Shown piece by piece: positions 8,369 through 16,913 of a DNA stretch of 41,177 nucleotides. Location: NCBI GenBank assembly GCA_027451985.1, contig DAIDHS010000001.1, forward strand, positions 161,932 to 203,108, written 5' to 3'. This DNA comes from Elusimicrobiota bacterium. GTDB lineage: Bacteria > Elusimicrobiota > Elusimicrobia > UBA1565 > UBA9628. The notes beneath the pieces are model-generated. The model was not told the origin of the DNA. It saw only the letters and a list, made by a program, of their open reading frames with translations, and made no database searches. Both the position numbers and the translations under genes were made by a program. Within the stretch, counting starts at the first letter, position 1; the number at the start of each line of letters is the position of its first letter.

Positions 8369-9108
8369 CGTCTCGCTCCTTTTTTGCTTAGGAATTTCTC
8401 CGCTCGGCGCAAATCCTCGGGCGTGTCGATGGCGACCGGGACGTCCGCGACCGTGGCCGCGAAAATCGTCATGCCGTCCTCCAACGCACGCAGTTGCTCC
8501 AAGCTCTCCATTTTCTCAAGCGGAGAGGGTGGGAGCTGAACGAAGCGCTTTAAAGCCGCGCGGGTAAAACCGTAGATGCCCAGGTGCTCCCACTGCGCGG
8601 CGGGCGCCCCGTTGCGCGGGAAAGGGATGGGCGAGCGCGAAAAGTAGAGGCAGCGGCCGCCTGCGGCCAGCGCGGCTTTGACCACGTTGGGATTTTTCGC
8701 CCGCTTCTCATCTTCGAGGGGAATGACCGCGGTCGCGATGTCCGCGCCCTTGTTGGCGCGCAGAATTTTGGCCACGCGGCGCAGCGTCCCCGGCTTGATG
8801 AGGGGCTGGTCGGCCTGCAAATTGATGACGAAGGGTTCGCGGCTTTTTCTAGCCGCGAGGAAGACCCTGTCGGTGCCCGAGGCGCAGGTTTTGGGCGTCA
8901 GAATCGCCTCCGCTCCAAAGACGGCCGCAGCCTCGACGACGCGCTTGTCCTCGGTGGCGATGACCACCCGCCCCAAGCCTGCGGACTTGGCCGCGCGGTA
9001 GCCCCATTCCAAAACGCTTCTGCCGCCGAGTTTGGCCAGAACCTTGCCGGGAAAGCGGGTCGAACCGTGGCGCGCCGGCAGGACTACGAGCACGTCTTGG
9101 CGGCTCAT
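8365..9108 (-). CDS. kdsB: 3-deoxy-manno-octulosonate cytidylyltransferase (CMP-Kdo synthetase)
   Basis: This 247-residue nucleotidyltransferase activates Kdo with CTP to CMP-Kdo, the donor for WaaA. Family motifs are LPARHGSTRFPGKVL at the N terminus, IATEDKRV, the substrate loop CASGTDRV, the Asp-containing NLQADQPLI, YFSRSPIPFPRNG and VPVAIDTPEDL. Length is typical for the family. It overlaps the heptose-kinase gene by 4 bases upstream and pyrG by 4 bases downstream. Confidence 0.97.
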   Translation of the reverse strand: MSRQDVLVVLPARHGSTRFPGKVLAKLGGRSVLEWGYRAAKSAGLGRVVIATEDKRVVEAAAVFGAEAILTPKTCASGTDRVFLAARKSREPFVINLQADQPLIKPGTLRRVAKILRANKGADIATAVIPLEDEKRAKNPNVVKAALAAGGRCLYFSRSPIPFPRNGAPAAQWEHLGIYGFTRAALKRFVQLPPSPLEKMESLEQLRALEDGMTIFAATVADVPVAIDTPEDLRRAEKFLSKKGARR

Positions 9109-10097
9109 GCGATGGCCTCCTGTAATTCTTCCACGGTCGTGACCGCGGTGCCGAGCTTGCCGACTACGATGCCCGCGGCGTAGTTGGAAATTTCGGCCGC
9201 GCGCTTGATGGCGGCGCCGCAGGCCAGGGCTAAAGTGAGCGTGGCCACGACCGTGTCGCCCGCGCCGGTCACGTCGAAAACCTCGCGGGCCTTGGTGGGG
9301 ATGTGGGAAATTCGGCCGCTTTTCTCGAAAAGGCTCATGCCGTCGGCGCTGCGGGTGATGAGCACCGAATCGCTGCGCAGGGTCTTCAAGATGGCGCGGC
9401 CGAGTTTCTCGATTTCATCGTCTCCCGGCTTAGGGACCAGGCGCATGCCCGACCACGCCTCGTGAAGGTTGGGCGTGATGCAGGTCACGCCTTTGTAGCG
9501 CTTGAAGTGCTCGATTTTGGGGTCGACCGTGACCGGGATGCCGCGGCGCCGGGCCAGCTTGATGGCTGCGGCTAAAATCTTGGGGGAGATGACGCCCTTG
9601 CCGTAGTCGGAGAGGATGACCGCCCGCGCCTCGGCGATGGCCCGTGGCAGGCGCGAGAGAATTTCCCTCTCGGTCGAGGCGGAGAGGTGCCCGGAGCTTT
9701 CCAAGTCGTAGCGCACGACCTGCTGGCGCTCGGCCACTACGCGGCACTTCTGCGAGGTGACGCGGTCGCCGTCGGCGACCAGGTTTCCGGTCAGCACGCG
9801 GCGGGAGGAAAGCTCGGAGGCCAAGCTCGTGCCCGCGTCGTCCGAGCCCACCACCGCCATCAAATCGACCGTCGCGCCCAAGGACGCGAGGTTGGCGCAG
9901 ACGTTCCCGGCTCCGCCGGGGACCAGCGTTTGGTGGGTGACGCGCACCACGGGCACGGGGGCTTCGGGGGAGATGCGAGAGACGCTGCCGCGGATGTAGC
10001 GGTCAAGCATGACGTCGCCGACGACGAGGACCCGCCGGTTCTTGAAGTCGGCGGCAAGTTGCCGCAAGGCTTTGCGCTCGGCCGCGGGGAGGGCCAT
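9105..10097 (-). CDS. rfaE1: D-glycero-beta-D-manno-heptose-7-phosphate kinase (RfaE1-type, PfkB fold)
   Basis: This 330-residue PfkB-family sugar kinase matches the N-terminal half of HldE. Motifs are VLVVGDVMLDRYIRGSVSRI, PEAPVPVVR, LVPGGAGNVCANLASLG, the acidic ILSDYGKGV, TVDPKIEHF, and the anion-hole/catalytic VTGAGDTVVATL near the C terminus. The cytidylyltransferase half of HldE is absent, so a separate RfaE2 must be elsewhere. I chose ATG 10097; an in-frame GTG 10106 is possible and neither has a clear ribosome-binding site. It makes heptose-1,7-bisphosphate for ADP-heptose, the donor for the GT9 enzymes in the same run. Confidence 0.93.
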   Translation of the reverse strand: MALPAAERKALRQLAADFKNRRVLVVGDVMLDRYIRGSVSRISPEAPVPVVRVTHQTLVPGGAGNVCANLASLGATVDLMAVVGSDDAGTSLASELSSRRVLTGNLVADGDRVTSQKCRVVAERQQVVRYDLESSGHLSASTEREILSRLPRAIAEARAVILSDYGKGVISPKILAAAIKLARRRGIPVTVDPKIEHFKRYKGVTCITPNLHEAWSGMRLVPKPGDDEIEKLGRAILKTLRSDSVLITRSADGMSLFEKSGRISHIPTKAREVFDVTGAGDTVVATLTLALACGAAIKRAAEISNYAAGIVVGKLGTAVTTVEELQEAIA

Positions 10098-10108
10098 GTC
10101 TGGCACAA

Positions 10109-10963
10109 TTATAACACTTTCAGGGAGGCCTCGACATGCCCGAAAAAGAGCTGGACGCGCATCAGGACCGGGATCTTGCGCGCGTCGTCGGTGAGCCAAA
10201 TCTCGAGATTGCGGCCCTTCTGGATGAAGATGCCGTCGCGGCGGACGGCTGGCTTGACCAGGATGGTGTGGAATGTTCCCGCGGGGGTCTTCACGACGTA
10301 GCGGCCAAGCACGTGGACGACCAGCGGCCAGTTCTGCTTGGTGTTGACGTCCAGGATGATGTTCTCGCCGGGCGTCAGCTTCTGGCCGCGCACGTAGTAG
10401 AGGCTCGAGAGCACGTCCTGCACCGAGGTCGGCACGGTGCCGCCGTGCCAGGAGAAGCTGCCGTCGCGGTTGACGGTCTTGGAGAGAAAGCGGTGGCGCG
10501 CCTGATCGTAGAGCACCCACTCGTCGCGGTAGAAGTGTCCTTCGCGCAGCTTTTTGGCGTAGCCCAGGGACTCGAGCGTGCGCGCGTCGAGCCAGGCCTC
10601 GTTTAAGTCGCGGACCTTGTAGAAGGCGTCCGCGAAGCCGTTGGAGTCGGCGTGCGATACGATGTGGTAGGCGGGTTCGCCGTTGAAGGTGACCAGCTCC
10701 GGCACCGAGAGCGTGGCCTCGCCTACCGGGATGCCGGCCCAGGAAATTTCGTAGGTGAGCTTCTCCGGGAAGGAGGTCAGGGGCTTGTAGGATTTCTCCA
10801 TGGTCGCCGCGGGATCGATCAATTGGTGCGGGTCCGAAACCGTCGCGGAAGAAATGAGGACGGGAAATCGTGCGGCGCGTCGGCCCGCGCCCTTGGCCGC
10901 GCCGGCCCGCGCGAACGGAGCCAGGGCAAGAAGAAGCGCGGCCAGGAAAGCGTTCGGAGACAT
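10109..10963 (-). CDS. Secreted DUF3108 protein
   Basis: This 284-residue protein has a signal peptide (about residues 1-23, LAALLLALAPFARAGAAKG). The DUF3108 signature runs through the mature part: EKLTYEISWAGIPVGEATLS, YHIVSHADSNGFADAFYKVR, DLNEAWLDARTLESLGY and a C-terminal LTDDARKIPVLMRVQL. DUF3108 proteins are predicted beta-rich periplasmic or outer-membrane-associated proteins of unknown biochemical role. Wedged between lpxK (7-base gap) and the heptose kinase (11-base gap), it probably acts in envelope assembly. Confidence 0.88.
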   Translation of the reverse strand: MSPNAFLAALLLALAPFARAGAAKGAGRRAARFPVLISSATVSDPHQLIDPAATMEKSYKPLTSFPEKLTYEISWAGIPVGEATLSVPELVTFNGEPAYHIVSHADSNGFADAFYKVRDLNEAWLDARTLESLGYAKKLREGHFYRDEWVLYDQARHRFLSKTVNRDGSFSWHGGTVPTSVQDVLSSLYYVRGQKLTPGENIILDVNTKQNWPLVVHVLGRYVVKTPAGTFHTILVKPAVRRDGIFIQKGRNLEIWLTDDARKIPVLMRVQLFFGHVEASLKVL

Positions 10964-10970
10964 GCCGGCG

Positions 10971-12092
10971 CTAGCCGAGCTTCGCCAAGCGCGTGAGTTG
11001 GCTCACGGAAGCGAGCTTGTCGGCCCAGGCTTGGCGGCCTTTGACGATGTTGAGCCGGATGGCTAGCGCCAACACTTGCCCCGACATCGCGTCCTGCCAT
11101 CCCTCTGGGAGCCGCGTCATGTCCTTAAGCGTGGTCACAACGGGGTAGCCTTTGCGCAGGCTCTCCACCGCCTGAACTTCGGAGAGCGTGTAGGGGTGGT
11201 GGTCTGGGTAGCGCCAGCGCTGGGAAATGCGCGCTCCCAGGCCGGTCAGGGTTTCCTCGAACTGCTCCGGATCGGCGATGGCTGAGAGGGCCACCACGTG
11301 CTCGCCCTGGATGTGGCTAGGCTTGTATTTTTTCTGGGTCTTCAAGTCCAGGAAAAAATCAGCTTCGTGCACCGACTCGACGATGGGCGCCGAGGGGTTC
11401 AACGCCTCGACGCGTTCGCGCAGGGCCTTCAAGTCGTCCTTGTCCGCGCGGTCCACGTGGGTCAAAAGGACGAGGCCCGCGCGCGAAAGGCCGGAAGCCG
11501 GCTCGCGCAGGTTGCCCAGGGGCAGCATGTGCCCGCGGCCCGAGCGGCCATCGCCGAACGGGTCGGCGGCGTTGATGAGCACGACGTCGAGGTCGCGCTT
11601 GAGCTTCATGTGCTGGAAGCCGTCGTCTAGGATGAGGATCTTTGAGTGGTAGAAGTGCACCGCTTCGGCGCCGGACTTGAAGCGGTTCGCGCAGACCAGG
11701 ATGGGGATTTTGAGCCCTAAAAGCGTGTGGTGCATCATCCAGGGCTCGTCGCCGCAGGAGGTCCAGGGAGGCGGGTTGTCGTCTAGGAGCGTCAGGACCT
11801 CGTTGACCCGGCCCTTGCGTCCGTAGCCGCGGCTCAAAATCGAAACCGGAATGTCGCGATCGGCCAAGGTCTGCGCAGCCAAAAGCACTGTGGGAGTTTT
11901 CCCGGTTCCGCCGGTGGTGATGTTGCCGATGCAAATGACCTTGGCGGGCAGGCTCTTAGCGCGCAGGATGCCCGCGGCGTAGAGCCCGCGACGCAGAAGG
12001 ACCGCGGCGCCGTAGAACGCGGACAAAACCCAAAGCAGGGCGTAGCCCGCCCAAGATTTCTTCAGCTTTAGGCGGCGGCGTTCCCAGATCAT
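10971..12092 (-). CDS. lpxK: Tetraacyldisaccharide 4'-kinase LpxK
   Basis: This 373-residue membrane-associated kinase phosphorylates the 4' position of the lipid A disaccharide to give lipid IVA. It has an N-terminal membrane helix (about residues 14-33, AGYALLWVLSAFYGAAVLL), the Walker A-like ICIGNITTGGTGKTP, LSRGYGRKG, GDEPWMMH, LILDDGFQHMKLKRDLDVV and RYPDHHPYT. All are LpxK hallmarks. I chose ATG 12092, which overlaps the preceding GT9 stop (ATGA); the longer open frame upstream lies inside that gene. Other Raetz-pathway genes (lpxA, C, D, B) are not in the window. Confidence 0.97.
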   Translation of the reverse strand: MIWERRRLKLKKSWAGYALLWVLSAFYGAAVLLRRGLYAAGILRAKSLPAKVICIGNITTGGTGKTPTVLLAAQTLADRDIPVSILSRGYGRKGRVNEVLTLLDDNPPPWTSCGDEPWMMHHTLLGLKIPILVCANRFKSGAEAVHFYHSKILILDDGFQHMKLKRDLDVVLINAADPFGDGRSGRGHMLPLGNLREPASGLSRAGLVLLTHVDRADKDDLKALRERVEALNPSAPIVESVHEADFFLDLKTQKKYKPSHIQGEHVVALSAIADPEQFEETLTGLGARISQRWRYPDHHPYTLSEVQAVESLRKGYPVVTTLKDMTRLPEGWQDAMSGQVLALAIRLNIVKGRQAWADKLASVSQLTRLAKLG

Positions 12093-13135
12093 TTCGCGGC
12101 TCCATGCGTCTTGGCGGCCAGAATCTCGGAAAAAAAGGGCGCGACTTGCCGTTTGACCTCGTCCAGGGAGACGTCGTCCAAGCAGCGCAAATCCGGACAG
12201 GAGTGTTTGCGCGCCCCATCGCCGCGGCAGAGGCAATCCTTCTGGATGAAGCGGTGGCGGCTTGGTTCCGGAGGCGTCCAGGAGACCGGGCTGTGCGGGC
12301 CGAAAATGGTGAAGGTCGGAGCGCCTGCGGCCGCGGCGACGTGTTTGACGCCATTGTCGTTGCCGATATGCAGATCGGCGCGGGCGGCGAGCGCCGCCAG
12401 GTCCATGAGCGAGCGGGTCTCCGGGCCCAAAAGCGGCGATCCGCCGGCCTGTTCAACGACGCTTTGCGCCTGCGCTCGCTCGCCCGGACCCCAAAGCACC
12501 ACAGTCCTGGCCTTGAATCGTTCCGAGAGCCACGTGCAAAGTCCGGCGTAACGGTCCAGGAACCAGCGGTTGAAGTGCCGGCGCGAAACGGGAGAAATCG
12601 TCACGACCGTGTCTCCGGGTGAGATGCCTGACTTGGCGTAGAACTCCGCGGCGAAATCAGAGTAGGCCTGCGAGATGCCCAGGCGAGGAAATATGTCCTT
12701 GACGGGCTTGACGCCGAGCGTTTCAAGCATCAGCATTTTTTCCAGGCCGACGTAGCAGGGCTTCAACGGCTGCTTGAGCCGCCGATTGTAGGCCCAGCGG
12801 TGGAAGACTCGCTCCGAGCCCGCGCGCACCGGCGCGCCGCTCAACGCCGTCAGGACCGCGGTGCGCGGCGTGCCCAGGAAATCGATGACCCAATCGTAGC
12901 CGCGGCGGCGGACGTCCCGAATCATGCCTGCGGGCCGCATCCGGTCATAGAAGACGGCTTCGTCAATGTCAGGATGGTCCTGCAGGATTTGCAGGGCGGG
13001 ATTCTCGCATAGAAAATCCACGCGCGCCTGGGGAAAGGCGGCCTTCAGAGCTCTGGCCGCAGGCGTGGTCAAGAGCGCGTCGCCGATGCGGTAGAGCTGA
13101 ACGAGAAGAATTTTGCGGGGCGTCTCCGCGCTCAT
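12089..13135 (-). CDS. Glycosyltransferase family 9, heptosyltransferase-like
   Basis: This 348-residue GT-B enzyme of family 9 (WaaC/WaaF-type) transfers heptose to the lipid A-Kdo core. The N-terminal acceptor domain starts ILLVQLYRIGDALLTTPAAR. The C-terminal donor domain has the ISPVSRRHFNRWFLDRYA strand-loop, LHIGNDNGVKHVAAAAGAPT and FGPHSPVSW. The usual cysteine-rich patch is present near the C terminus (DCLCRGDG to DLRCLDDV). It is of normal length for the family, unlike the other GT9 gene at 16914-18524. Exact acceptor unknown. Confidence 0.92.
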   Translation of the reverse strand: MSAETPRKILLVQLYRIGDALLTTPAARALKAAFPQARVDFLCENPALQILQDHPDIDEAVFYDRMRPAGMIRDVRRRGYDWVIDFLGTPRTAVLTALSGAPVRAGSERVFHRWAYNRRLKQPLKPCYVGLEKMLMLETLGVKPVKDIFPRLGISQAYSDFAAEFYAKSGISPGDTVVTISPVSRRHFNRWFLDRYAGLCTWLSERFKARTVVLWGPGERAQAQSVVEQAGGSPLLGPETRSLMDLAALAARADLHIGNDNGVKHVAAAAGAPTFTIFGPHSPVSWTPPEPSRHRFIQKDCLCRGDGARKHSCPDLRCLDDVSLDEVKRQVAPFFSEILAAKTHGAAK

Positions 13136-13143
13136 GGCGCCGC

Positions 13144-13962
13144 TTAGAACCGCGCCTTGCCGCGCGTCAGGTTGAGGTGAAAGTCGAACATGAAATCGTC
13201 GCCGCGGATGAGCAGGCGCTTCAAGGGTCCCGACTCAGCCTTCCATGGCCAGGGCGAAATGCCTTGCTTGATGCCGAAGTCGTAGCGGTATCCCGCCGCG
13301 CGCGCGAGTTCCCGCACGGCCGGCACGTAGGCGCCCGCGCCGTAAGGGTAAGCGAAACCCACCATCGGCCGGCCGAGCTTCTCCTCCAGGCGCTTCTTGC
13401 TCTCGGATATCTCCCAGCGGGCCTCGTCCGGCGCAATCTCCGGCAGCACGCGGTGGCGCATGGTGTGCGAGCCGAACTCCATCACGCCCGAGCGCGCCAT
13501 CTCCTCGATTTCGCTCCAGCGCAGCATGCGGATCCAGGGCTCGGTCTTGGGATTATGCCAGGAGTTGTGGCTCTCAATCGTCTCGTAGACCAGGAAGATG
13601 TTGCCCTTCAAGCCCAGATCCTTCAAGATGGGATAGGCCAGTTCATAGTTGTTGGCGTAGCCGTCGTCGAAGGTGACCAGAACGGGCTTTGCGGGGCAAG
13701 GCATTTTGCCGTCCTCGATGTCGGCCAAATCTTGGAAGCGTAGCGTGGTGTAGCCGTGCGATTTCAAGTAGTCCATCTGCCGGCGGAAGTCCTCGGCCGT
13801 GACCCAAAGCTTTTGGAGCTGGGAGCCTTTGGGATAATTCCCGATTTTGTGGTACATCAAAGTCGGGATGCCGTTCTTGACGGTCGGCCGCCACCAATTC
13901 CAGCGCGCGCTGGCTCCGATGCCGGCCGCGGCGCCGACTCCCAAAGCGGTTGCGATGATCAT
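13144..13962 (-). CDS. Polysaccharide deacetylase (NodB-type, CE4)
   Basis: This 272-residue protein has an N-terminal hydrophobic stretch (IIATALGVGAAAGIGA) that may be a membrane anchor. The CE4 fold shows GIPTLMYHKIG, motif 1 VLVTFDDGYANN with the metal/catalytic Asp pair, motif 2 FGSHTMRHRVLP with two metal-binding His, and GFAYPYGAG. It would remove N-acetyl groups from a sugar polymer or from a lipid-linked/core sugar. I chose ATG 13962 because it overlaps the GT2 stop as ATGA. Lying among core glycosyltransferases, it may trim a hexosamine on the core; the substrate is inferred. Confidence 0.9.
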   Translation of the reverse strand: MIIATALGVGAAAGIGASARWNWWRPTVKNGIPTLMYHKIGNYPKGSQLQKLWVTAEDFRRQMDYLKSHGYTTLRFQDLADIEDGKMPCPAKPVLVTFDDGYANNYELAYPILKDLGLKGNIFLVYETIESHNSWHNPKTEPWIRMLRWSEIEEMARSGVMEFGSHTMRHRVLPEIAPDEARWEISESKKRLEEKLGRPMVGFAYPYGAGAYVPAVRELARAAGYRYDFGIKQGISPWPWKAESGPLKRLLIRGDDFMFDFHLNLTRGKARF

Positions 13963-14732
13963 GAGGGCCTCTGCGCGTTCTCCAGTTCGCCTAGTTTGAC
14001 ATATTTGAGCCAGTGGTGGAACGCGGAGAGGCCGGCCCACACCATCCCGGCGCGGCCATCTAAGAAGCCCAGCTTCAAAACCGCGCGGGAGAAAAACTCC
14101 CAGGGCAAAATCGCGTGGTGCCAGATGTGGAAGCGCCCGCCGCGCGCAAAGCGCTTCTTGGCCGCGAGGCCGGTGTAAACATCCATTTTCGCGACATACT
14201 CGGAGATGTCCCGGTAAGGGATATGGTCCATCGCGCCGGAAAGCCGTCCAACGGGGCCGCCCAGTTCGATGCCCTCGTGGACTTGCCCGCCTGTAAAGCG
14301 CCCTTGGGCGCGCTTGAAGAGCCGCAGGTGCTTCTCCGAGCCCAGGCCGCCGAAGCGCAGGCGCTTGCCCAGGAAAAAGACGCGGAAGGGAATCTCGAAG
14401 CCGGCGCATTCTCCGGGCGCTTTAACGGCGCGCTTGATGTCTCGCGCGAGTTCGGGGCTCACGCGTTCGTCGCAGTCGATGGACAAGACCCATTCGCCCG
14501 CCGCCAAGTCGAGCGCGGCCTGCTTTTGCCCGGCGTAGCCGTCGAAGGCGCGCACCGCGGTTTTGGCGCCCGCAGCGCGCGCGATGGCGAGCGTCTTGTC
14601 CGCGCTTTCGGCGCCCACCACGATCGCGATCTCGTCGCAGAGCCCGCGCAGGCTTTCGAGGCAGCCGGGCAGATCATGCTCCTCGTCCTTCGCGATGATG
14701 ACGGCGGAAAGCTTGGGCGTCGTCTTATCCAT
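13959..14732 (-). CDS. Glycosyltransferase family 2, WaaE/KdtX-like
   Basis: This 257-residue GT-A glycosyltransferase resembles the core beta-glucosyltransferases WaaE/KdtX/LgtF. It starts LSAVIIAKDEEHDLPGCLES, has the nucleotide-binding IVVGAESADKT, the DxD motif in WVLSIDCDERVSPEL, and the downstream RLFKRAQGRFTGGQVHE typical of this subgroup. No membrane helix is evident beyond a moderately hydrophobic C-terminal region. It overlaps the GT4 gene upstream by 8 bases and the deacetylase downstream by 4 bases. It probably adds a hexose to the inner core. Confidence 0.92.
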   Translation of the reverse strand: MDKTTPKLSAVIIAKDEEHDLPGCLESLRGLCDEIAIVVGAESADKTLAIARAAGAKTAVRAFDGYAGQKQAALDLAAGEWVLSIDCDERVSPELARDIKRAVKAPGECAGFEIPFRVFFLGKRLRFGGLGSEKHLRLFKRAQGRFTGGQVHEGIELGGPVGRLSGAMDHIPYRDISEYVAKMDVYTGLAAKKRFARGGRFHIWHHAILPWEFFSRAVLKLGFLDGRAGMVWAGLSAFHHWLKYVKLGELENAQRPS

Positions 14733-15861
14733 GGAGTTCCTCGTAAATTTTTTCGGTGCGCGCGGCCATGGCCGCCAGGCCGAAGTCGGGCAGGCGGCGC
14801 CGGGCCGCGGCGGACAAGTCCTTGCGCAACTCCTCGTCCTTCATGAGCCGCAGAATGTTCTTGGCCAGGGCCTCGGGATTGCGCGGCTGGCACAAGAGGC
14901 CCGTCTTGCCGTCCTGCACGATTTCCGAGATGCCGCCGGCCGTTGTCGCGGCAATCGGCGCGCCGCAGGCCGCGGCTTCCAGGAGCACGCTGCCCATGCC
15001 CTCGCCCCAGGAAGAAAGCGCGAAGGCGTCCATGCTCTTTAGGAAGCGCGCAGGGTCGGCTACCTGCCCCAACAGGAAAACTTTCCCGGCCAAGCCCATG
15101 CGGCGCACTTGATCCCAAAGGTGGACTTCCAGCGGTCCTTCGCCGCCGATTAAAAAGCGGGCGTCGGGCCGCTCGGCCAGGACTAGGAAGGCCGCGGCCA
15201 CGAGCGTGTCGTGGTCCTTGTGCGGCACCAAAGCGGCCAGGTTGCCGATCCAAAAAGCGTCGGGATCGAGCTTGTATTCGTCGGCGAGCGCTCGGCGCAG
15301 GGCCTTTCTCTCGGGCGGCGCCGCGGGCGGCAAAAAGCGCTCGGGTGGAACCGCGGCCCAGGCGGCCTCCTCGGCCGTGGCCGGGACGGCGTCTGGCACG
15401 ACCGCGATTTTCTCCGCCGGAAGTCCGCCTCGGACCAAGATGTCCTTGATGGCGCAAGACACCGCCACCACGCGCGCGGCGCGGCCGTACTTGAGCGCGC
15501 GGCTGAGTCCCGACTTCACGGGAAAGTCCACCCGGCGGTGGAGCACCGCGGGCGGCCCGCCGAAGGCCTGCGCGAGCACCGCGAAAGACGCGGAGTGCGC
15601 CGTGTGCGCGTGCACGACGGGCCGCTTGGCGCGGGCCGCGGCGCGGCGCAGGGCCAGGGCCGGCAGGGGGTCGAACTCGAAAGCGAAATCGAGCTCCAGG
15701 GTTTCTAAACCCAGCTCCTTGGCCCGGCGGGCGAGATCCGAGCGCTTCTGCGCCGCGACCACGTTGCGGTGTCCGCGCTCTCTGAGCGCGCAGGCCAGGT
15801 AGAGGAGCTGCCTCTCGCCGCCGCGCAGGCCGGCTTGGCCGTCAACGTGGAAAATGTCCAA
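14725..15861 (-). CDS. Glycosyltransferase family 4 (GT-B)
   Basis: This 378-residue retaining GT-B glycosyltransferase has the Gly-rich N-terminal GQAGLRGGERQLLYLA, an acceptor-side VHAHTAHSASFAVLA, the donor-site strand WIGNLAALVPHKDHDTLVAA, FLIGGEGPLE, and the E-x7-E block WGEGMGSVLLEAAACGAP. No ATG or GTG exists near the N terminus. TTG 15861 is preferred because GAGG lies about six bases upstream; a TTG at 15897 lacks any such site and would overlap the upstream gene by 56 bases. With TTG 15861 the overlap is 20 bases. It likely extends the LPS core. Confidence 0.9.
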   Translation of the reverse strand: MDIFHVDGQAGLRGGERQLLYLACALRERGHRNVVAAQKRSDLARRAKELGLETLELDFAFEFDPLPALALRRAAARAKRPVVHAHTAHSASFAVLAQAFGGPPAVLHRRVDFPVKSGLSRALKYGRAARVVAVSCAIKDILVRGGLPAEKIAVVPDAVPATAEEAAWAAVPPERFLPPAAPPERKALRRALADEYKLDPDAFWIGNLAALVPHKDHDTLVAAAFLVLAERPDARFLIGGEGPLEVHLWDQVRRMGLAGKVFLLGQVADPARFLKSMDAFALSSWGEGMGSVLLEAAACGAPIAATTAGGISEIVQDGKTGLLCQPRNPEALAKNILRLMKDEELRKDLSAAARRRLPDFGLAAMAARTEKIYEELHG

Positions 15862-16897
15862 GGGCGTCCTCGTAGGCTTCCTGGGTGGTTGCGGCAAAGG
15901 CGTCGAGAGCGAAGTGCAGCAAAAATCGCTCGCGTCCGCTTTGCCCGGCTTTGCGCGCGAAAGCCGGGTCGGCGATGAGGCCGGAGACGGCCTTGGCCAT
16001 GAGCTGCGGATTGCGCGGGGGGATCAAAAGCCCTGTTTCTCCGTGGGCGACCAGGTCCGGCAGTCCGCCCACGCGCGTGGCGACCACGGGCCGTCCGCGG
16101 GCCATCCACTCCAGGGCCGCGCGCGAAACCGCCTCAGATCCGCGCGAGGCGATAAGGCCGATGGAGCAGCCGTCGATGAATTGGGCCGCGTCCGGCACGC
16201 GGCCCAAAAACTCGATGTTCCGGCCAAGGCCCAGGACGTCCGCCTGCCAGCGAAGCTTCGAGAGCCGCTCGTCGCGCCCATCGCCCGCGGCCAGGAAAAC
16301 CGCCTTGGGGTATCGCTTGCAGACAATCGCCGCGGCGTCGAGAACGTCATCGTGTCCCTTGACCGGATCGAGGCGTCCTAAGATGCCGACGACGGGCTCG
16401 GCCGGCGGGGCCTTGAGATCGGCCGGAAAATCGGCGATGCCGGGCAGGACCCGGCGCGCGCGCACGAAGGGAAAGGCCGCGGCCAGCGCCGCGGTGACGG
16501 GAGAGTTGGCGCCGATGAACAGGGCGGTGCGCCGGGCCAAAAAACGGCGCCCGAAGCTCGCGGCGGGAAGCCGCGCGTCCGCCCAGGTGCGCACGACCGC
16601 GATCGCGCGGCCGAAGGCCAAAGCCGCGGCCAGGGAGTGCGCCGACCCCGTGTGCGCGTCAATGATTTCGACGCCCGCGGACTTGACGGCCCGGCGCAGG
16701 CCCGGCAACGCGGCCCAGGGGCCTCCAAGTTCGCGCACTAGCAACCCCGCCGCGCGCGCCGCTTTCGCGGCGAAGGAGCCGCGCTTGGTCCAAAAATAAA
16801 CGTCGTGCCCGTGGTTCTGCTGGGCCTGGGCCAAGAAGAGCGCATAGTGGGCCAGGCCCGAGTCCCAGATTTCGTCGTGCAAGTGGAGAATTCTCAT
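15842..16897 (-). CDS. Glycosyltransferase family 4 (GT-B)
   Basis: This 351-residue GT-B glycosyltransferase begins MRILHLHDEIWDSGLAHYA and has IIDAHTGSAHSLAAALAFG on the acceptor side, then VVGILGRLDPVKGHDDVLDA, FLAAGDGRDERLS and the donor-binding block SRGSEAVSRAALEWMARGRP followed by GLPDLVAHGETGLLIPP. It shares the short Gly-x-His loop and gene context with the next GT4, so the two may be ancient duplicates acting in sequence on the core. Start ATG 16897 lies 16 bases after the GT9 stop. Confidence 0.92.
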   Translation of the reverse strand: MRILHLHDEIWDSGLAHYALFLAQAQQNHGHDVYFWTKRGSFAAKAARAAGLLVRELGGPWAALPGLRRAVKSAGVEIIDAHTGSAHSLAAALAFGRAIAVVRTWADARLPAASFGRRFLARRTALFIGANSPVTAALAAAFPFVRARRVLPGIADFPADLKAPPAEPVVGILGRLDPVKGHDDVLDAAAIVCKRYPKAVFLAAGDGRDERLSKLRWQADVLGLGRNIEFLGRVPDAAQFIDGCSIGLIASRGSEAVSRAALEWMARGRPVVATRVGGLPDLVAHGETGLLIPPRNPQLMAKAVSGLIADPAFARKAGQSGRERFLLHFALDAFAATTQEAYEDALGHFPR

Positions 16898-16913
16898 GCG
16901 GAGTTCAGCAGGC

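Noticed and set aside
10108-10113. TATAAT on the minus strand just before the heptose kinase gene
   Set aside because: It overlaps the stop codon of the preceding gene in a tight operon, has no -35, and the 10-base distance to ATG gives no clear support; it may be chance.
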